This document shows positions 57,994 through 64,000 of a stretch of DNA of 64,000 bases, piece by piece (position 1 is the first letter of the stretch; each line of letters starts with the position of its first letter). A model generated the notes under the pieces. The model was not told the origin of the DNA. It worked only from the letters and a program-made list of their open reading frames with translations, and ran no database searches. This DNA comes from Lichtheimia corymbifera B2541 (lineage: Eukaryota > Mucoromycota > Mucoromycetes > Mucorales > Lichtheimiaceae): contig JNEU01001167.1 of the NCBI GenBank assembly GCA_000697475.1, positions 1 to 64,000 of the forward strand, read 5' to 3'. A program made the translations under genes and the position numbers.

Positions 57994-60873
57994 ATGTTTT
58001 ATCGAAAGAAACGACAAGAAGACGAACCAACGACAACGTCTCAATCACCGTCCAGCATGTCAAACACCGAATCGCGTGGTACTACCGAAGACACCAACAC
58101 GCTAATGCCTCCATCGCACGATTCCAGATCCACGAACGATTCAGAAGAAGCACCTGTGCATGGTGAACGCATGTCGACGTTGCCATTACCATCCATGCCT
58201 TGGGTGGAGAACGAGCTTATAGATGAAAAGCGACCCATAGCAACAGCAACACCTTCAACCGCGGCATCGAGTGCACTATTAAATAAGGCATTACCAAGCA
58301 CACCACCTTTATCTCCATCATCATCTACATCCGAGACATTGGCACGCAACAATAGTACACGCAGCAGCAATAGTAGTCATGGTATGACAGCAACTGGTAT
58401 TAAGATGGTATGTCATATTCTATCGATATATGTATATGTATATATATGCGGTCATTTAACCTTTCGTGTATTACTACTATAGGACATTCAAGATATCTCA
58501 TCAGGCCCGCCTATCATCCCTCGTAGCAAGACACCGCCGCCCCTGTTACCCCTTGTGGAAACTGAATTGCAGCAGCGAAAGGAGAAGATGATCATCAACT
58601 CAAAAACCATCTTTGATTCCGACGATGACGAAGAATACGACGAGGAGGATGAAGCTGGTCTCTTTTTCAAAGACTTTTCTCCAGACGCTCCCCGTCTTTC
58701 TACTGTTCTCAACAAAAAGAAGCGTGCATCAAGAAAGGCTTCTTCCAAAAAAGCTACAACCCGCATGAGCAAGTTTGATTTGATGTCATTTGCCAATCAT
58801 CTGCACGACAACCGGTTATCAGTGATGCAGCTACGTGAGAGTCGTATTGCTCTTACTGAGGAGGATGAGCAAGAATTAATCAAGCTGCTCGAGAAAAGAA
58901 AGAGTATGGCCAATAGCGTTCATCAGATGCCATTGCCAAGCGACGAGTCCATCCCAGCTGTACCACCATTGCCTGACAACGCCGATAAAGAGCATGAAGA
59001 AGAAGAGGATGCACCTGTTGAATCATCCACGTCTACAACACAGGAGGAGAACAAGGCACAGAATGCTGCTGCTGCTGACGATGATGATGACTTGCGCAAA
59101 GACGGTGATGAGCAACCAGCCGAGAAAAAAGAGGAGGAGAAGGAGAATGATACCGCATCATCATTGGATACTACACCAAAAGCACCATTGGAGGAACCAG
59201 CAGCATCACTATTGATCGAGAAAGAAGCTTCACGCAAGCGTCGAGTGCGAAAGTCAATGAGCATGGATGAAATACATCGTATGCAACAAGCGCAAGAAGA
59301 AAAGACGTTGGTAGAAATGGAGCCCATTCAGGAGGTGGAACCCAGTTTATCGTCATCATCCACTCACAAATCACGCAACAACAACAACAAAAGCGATGGC
59401 AAGGTTGCACCACCCAACATTACAATCAAACCATCCACGTCAACACCATCGATCAAATCCAGGCACAGTGAATCACCAAAGCCATCTCCTCGTAATAAGG
59501 CCATTGGATTGTTTGGCAGCCTCCGGCAGGCGAGTCGAGCTACACCTTTGCGAGGTTTGGTACGCAACCTGAGCACCAATGCTTCACGTCTCAGTCGACA
59601 AGCATCCTTTACACGTTCAAGTACATCCAACACCTATAACAACAAGTTTGCATCTTCCTCTCGAGCAACGTTGGCAACTCAAAACGGCGAAGACCTGTCT
59701 CCAGCAGCTAGAGCTGTGATGCAACACAATGATAAACAACAGCGCAAAAAGGACAACAAAAAGAACAATGATGAGGAGCATGAACAACAACAGCAACCAC
59801 AAGAGGAATCAACCAAGAAAAGCCGTCTACTTACCCATTTGCTGGCCAAAGCGGGTAAAGCACGACGTACAAAGACTGTCAACATGGCATCTTCTTCTTC
59901 CACATCCACTGCCAACAAACGTCGAGACAAGACCAAATCAAAGATTGTGCGTCGTACCATCATTTATGTCCCTCCTGACTCGCTCAATTTTATGAAGAAT
60001 CTTGAAAAGGGTGATATCGATACATCCAAGACACCTGCTACTACAGCAGCATCAGGTCAAGATGACTTATCAGCCATGCCACCTCTGCCCAGCGACATGA
60101 TGAAAAGAATTCAGCAATACAATGAAGAAGATGGTGGCAATCCATCCGAGGAGCAACAACAACACCATGATGAGTTGGATAGCGTGCTCAATTATTATGA
60201 TGATGAGAGCTTATACGACTATTACCGCAATCGAGAATCCAGCGTGCCACAGTTGGAAGGATTGGAGCTCCGAGAAATGGATGATGGGACAGTTGAATGG
60301 GGCATTGTGAAGAAACAAGGCAACCGCAAGAGCTTTTTCGCTGCTCACGGGATGAACGTCTCTTACTCACCTGAACAAAATGGTACAACGACACCAACCA
60401 AGTCTGATGTGGCTCATGAGATGATGGAAGAAGAAGATGACGAGGAAGACGAGGAAAAGATTGAAGAACATGTATTGCGCCTCATGGGTCTACCGGTACC
60501 AACACCATCACCCAAAGATGCTCAGCTTAACAACATGCATTCATCAACATCAACAACATCACCACCTCCAGTACCACGACGATCTCCTAGACGACGTATG
60601 GAGAGTAGTAGTAGTAGTAAACAGCAGCATGAGGACGACGAGCAGGATCATCGTCGAGCCAAGCATATTTCCACGATTCATTCTCGAAAGGATGCATCTA
60701 CCACTGATGTCTATTTTGCACCACAGCAGACTTTACCCAGCCTTTTGCAAATGATTGCCAATACCTCTGGAGGTGATGATGGCGAGCATGAGCAAGAAAA
60801 GAAACATGCATCAGTAGAAGAACAGCTAGATGAAGTCATGCGATCGTTTCAACCACCTACATCTGTACACTGA
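57994..60873 (+). CDS. Large disordered protein, 934 residues (hypothetical)
   Basis: Two exons (57994-58407, 58483-60873). The product is almost entirely disordered: Ser/Thr/Pro-rich start (MFYRKKRQEDEPTTT), then acidic runs (DDDEEYDEEDE, EEEEDAP, EEEKEND) alternating with basic stretches (KKKRASRKASSKKATTR). Segments that look structured or motif-like are LRESRIALTEEDEQELIKLL (helical), KSMSMDEIHRMQQAQ, SPRNKAIGLFGSLRQASRA and SKIVRRTIIYVPPDSLNFMK. PVPRRSPRRR and several PPLP/PPVP motifs could bind SH3 domains. A scaffold or polarity-type role is possible but only a guess. The frame stays open over 797 codons of exon 2, so it is a real gene. Confidence 0.75.
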
Positions 60874-63778
60874 TAATAAAAACAAGGCATCACCATCATT
60901 TGGACAGGATAGAAATATAACAACTTTCGATGTACACATACACAAATAGTGTTTGTCAATGGTTGCTTAGCAACAGGCTGATTCAGGGGAGTTCTTTATG
61001 GAAATGGGGAAATTAATATAATAAGCTTGACACATGATAATGGATGAATTGGACTTCTGGACAATCGCAGCAGCCGTTTTCGTGTTTCATCATATTCCCC
61101 TTTCGGGAAGATACCGCCCGATGCCGATGCAAAATAGATCCTTTGTCTCGGTTCTTAAAAGCGTTGTGATACATTGGCTGCCAATAAAGCGAAACGTTAC
61201 ACTATGCATTCAACAAACAGAGCCGATACAACAGAAAAATGCTATTATTGAAAAACAGAGAGATCTTGGATCGACTCGTCTACTACTACGTACATACATG
61301 GGCGTGTGTCTGTGCGACGACAGCAACAACCGAGGAACGGGGAATGGTCGGAACGACAACAACGACAACGCCGCTAACAAAAACAAAAGTGTCGTGTATC
61401 ATTATCCGCAGCAGCAGTAGACGCTTAAAGAAGTCATTCTCTATCTCTCTGGGTTTATTTTGGGCAAAGCTGGACAAGAGAAAGATCCAAATTTCCACAA
61501 ACAAATGTGGCTGATACACATTGTAACGATCAATTTGACGATCCAGTCACCTTCATCATGCTGCTGTTGGGCGTTTGTTTACATGCTGTGCTGAATCTCG
61601 CTTTCTCCTTTTTACCCTTTACGCACAATGTCCTTTTGCCTGCATATGCACAGAAATAAAATGCTGGAGAACGATACACGACATAATAACAAACGCCTTT
61701 TGACATCGTCGTCATCGTTGAAATGGTCATGTATCACCATGCTCCTGCAAAACACACGCTTATGCAGAGTTTAATACCAACTACGACCGCACGTAATGCA
61801 TTGTCGCTTTTACAAGGATGGATTGCTATCATTTGAGGGTTCAATGACCAGTGATGATGAAGCGTATGGACATCTATTATGCATGCCAAGTAAGATCGAT
61901 CAAACGGCGGGGTCACATCATCGATGTCTTTTTTTTTTTTTTTGCGCGGGTGGTATTCAGGTACATACAGGGGATGGGAATCAATACTACTAGATCGCTC
62001 AAATTCTGTACATGGCAATGGAGATAGAGAAAGGGGGAAGATTCGATGCGTCGTTCATCAGATAATATGCAACAATGGCGCTGCCCCCTGATTACTACCC
62101 GATGATGTCTTTTGATCACAGGCGTGTGCGTGTGTGAAAGTTGTCGTAAAGATGGTATTCTCTGAGATCATTGTAAGCTGTGGTGGTGTGATGATGATGA
62201 CGAGGAGGTAATCATGTGGAAAGGAAATGACAATAATGCTCTCTCTCAAGGATATTGCTTGTGTATGTCTAATGCGCATGTAATGCATTCCACGGGTCAA
62301 ACAATGCTGCCAAGTCATGCACTTGTTCAATAGATATTATCGCCTTATCCATTTTCAACAATACATTGGATTATAATTAAGTTGAATGTATATGAGATCG
62401 AACGTTCTTCTAGACTCGAAATATTTCAATGGCAACGAAAAGAAAAAAAAGGTACAACTACCTACAACTCCTATTATCGTTCATGTGCTGTTTTATAAAT
62501 GATCAACACTAAAAACCCGTTCGATAGTCTCTTTTTCCAGCTCTTGGTGATAAATGGGTGGCGGTATGTGTAGCTATGTCGATATTATACATGCCCCTGC
62601 GTGTGGTGGTGGTCGACATCATTGTCAAGCCATACTGGAGTCAGCAGCAGCTGCTTCTCAACAAGAAATGATACCCCCAATTGTGAGAGCACCCGATCCT
62701 GGCGTGACACAACAACGGACCATCCATGCCCGAGCAAACATATATTGAGTTGATGGGTTGATAAACCATTAGAAAGCCTATGCTTGGCATGCTGAGCATA
62801 ATAACATTTTCATCCTTGTTGGGGTGGTCAACAACGGTGGGTGGTGGTGGTAGAGCCGTATGTAGTCCCTTTTTTTTCCAACCATTGCACTCAAAGAAAG
62901 TTGAAGTTTATGTTGTTTCTTTTTCACCGCCAACTCTGAATCTTTTGCTTTCTCTCCTTACCTCCTGTTGTGCTGCTGTGGTGGCTGGATGGTTGGCTCT
63001 CATTTCCTGGTACAACTCAATAGACCCCCCAAAACTTTTGGAGGATCAATTCAGGAAGCCCATGTGACGTTGCATTCAGGATCATGATTGGCTTGTTTCA
63101 CTCAGCTCGTGATGGCATGTCTATGCATGCTCCTCTCCACACCACATCATCCATTTATCTTGACCCCCCCATCTGATCAGTATCCCTGGGTGATGTATAT
63201 AGATATGGATATTCCGCCACCTTGCATGCTTTTACAAGTAGCTGTAAAAGTGGGACACAATTGCAATTGAATACAATTGCTTCAGCCATGTCTTCTTGGC
63301 AGTCCATAGACACCGAACCTGTACTACAAAAGACGACAATGACGTGTGGGAATGGGGTGAATAGTATTACCTGTGTGGCGATGATCATCTTTTGTAAATT
63401 CACTTTATTTGTATGCGTGCACCACCGTTTATGCAGCGGGACGGAAATAGACATGTCGGCGACATGAGAGTAAATTTACGCGCGTGGTCCTGTGTGTGTA
63501 TCCTTCTTTTTTTTTGGATGTGCTGGCGTAAATGGAAAGCACACCTAATCCTCTCCTCCCTCTAACTTTTGGGATCACACACACAACACAGCAACCATCA
63601 CACTCTCCTCCCCCCCTTTTTTTAACATACAGCAGACGTGAATCCATCCACTTGGGCAAATTCAAACCATTTTTATTTGAGCCACCCCTCGCTGTTGTTT
63701 TCTTTCTCTCTTTTTTTGTTTCCCCTTCTCTTTAACTCTTCTTCTCTCTCCCATCATTACTTTTTTTTTTGACGTGGC
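60874..63778. other. Intergenic region, 2.9 kb
   Basis: No supported gene. A 128-codon plus-strand frame at 61034-61420 lacks motifs and was not accepted. A poly(T) run lies near 61929-61942, a (GT)-rich stretch near 62120, and a long pyrimidine tract with T runs (63680-63770) just before the SPX gene ATG. Confidence 0.5.
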
Positions 63779-64000
63779 ATGAAGTACGGGCTTGAATTAC
63801 AAAATAACATTTTTCCACCATGGCGATTGTCCTATGTGGCGTACGATGTTCTCAAGCAAGAGCTCAAGAGCCGTCAGCTTGACCATGGATGGACCGAACA
63901 AGATGAACATGATTTCGTGCACTTGCTTGATAATGAGCTGACCAAAGTGTATGATTTCATCAATGCCAAGCTGTCTGAGATTGATGCACGGATTCTTTAT
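63779..64000 (+). CDS. SPX-domain protein, VTC-like (5' part only)
   Basis: The first 74 codons of a gene that runs off the window. The protein starts MKYGLELQNNIFPPWRLSYV, continues AYDVLKQELKSRQLDHGWTE and then DEHDFVHLLDNELTKVYDFI, which is the N-terminal part of an SPX domain (inositol pyrophosphate/phosphate sensing). The GWTEQDExxFVxLLDxELxKVxxF spacing is most like VTC (vacuolar polyphosphate polymerase complex) subunits such as Vtc4 or Vtc2, but Pho-type transporters also have SPX domains and the downstream domain is not visible. ATG 63779 follows a pyrimidine tract; N-terminal MKxG is diagnostic. Confidence 0.88.
   Translation, partial: MKYGLELQNNIFPPWRLSYVAYDVLKQELKSRQLDHGWTEQDEHDFVHLLDNELTKVYDFINAKLSEIDARILY

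Noticed and set aside
61034..61420. 128-codon plus-strand open frame
   Set aside because: Composition changes abruptly along its length, the end is an Asn-rich low-complexity tract, and no splice-joined continuation or motif was seen.

Overview
The window is nuclear DNA of a filamentous early-diverging fungus, most likely one of the Mucoromycota (inference). Genes are intron-rich with introns of about 50-70 bp. Most donors are GTAAGT or GTATGT and most acceptors TAG. Intergenic DNA is AT-rich and full of microsatellites. The gene content is fungal: a Wis4/Ssk2-type MAPKKK, an Atf1-type bZIP factor, an AVT-type vacuolar transporter, a Hal4/Sat4-like kinase and an SPX protein. Exon joins below were worked out by hand and checked for frame; none was tested against transcripts.

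Layout. 1-6.5 kb: the 3' end of an unknown gene, an AVT1-like amino acid transporter, a small disordered protein, the U2 snRNP subunit PHF5A, and an Atf1-like bZIP factor. 7.0-11.6 kb: a 1416-residue MAPKKK of the osmostress (HOG/Sty1) pathway, next to and on the same strand as the bZIP factor that would be its distal target. 12.3-18.9 kb: a doubtful small gene, a LAMMER-family kinase, and a C2H2 zinc-finger factor. 18.9-28.1 kb: about 9 kb with no intact gene, holding a nested repeat structure. 28.2-39.8 kb: SNF2/STH1 chromatin remodeller, PP2A catalytic subunit, a small putative mitochondrial protein, ribosomal protein uL1 (RPL10A), and a Hal4-like kinase. 40.0-42.1 kb: a gene resembling PD-(D/E)XK nucleases, bracketed by the same two repeats that bracket the 23-28 kb structure. 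42.1-50.5 kb: a membrane-anchored kelch protein, then four mainly mitochondrial or redox genes (CHCHD5/Mix14-like, SDHAF1, AIF, sigma-like GST). 51.2-53.75 kb: a truncated second copy of the 23-28 kb element. 53.8-64 kb: an unknown 467-residue protein, a SKG6-like membrane mucin, a 934-residue disordered protein, and the start of an SPX-domain (VTC-like) protein.

The most unusual signals are: (1) an approximately 4.9-kb element with about 360-375 bp terminal inverted repeats at 23040-27921, holding a palindromic array and a decayed coding region, with a colinear truncated copy at 51.2-53.75 kb; (2) the sharing of its outer flanks with the ends of the nuclease-like locus at 39967-42122, which suggests one modular repeat family with different interiors; (3) four GC-AG introns required by reading frame and protein conservation; (4) tandem placement of a MAPKKK and its probable transcription-factor target; (5) a LAMMER kinase whose signature arginine is replaced by methionine.
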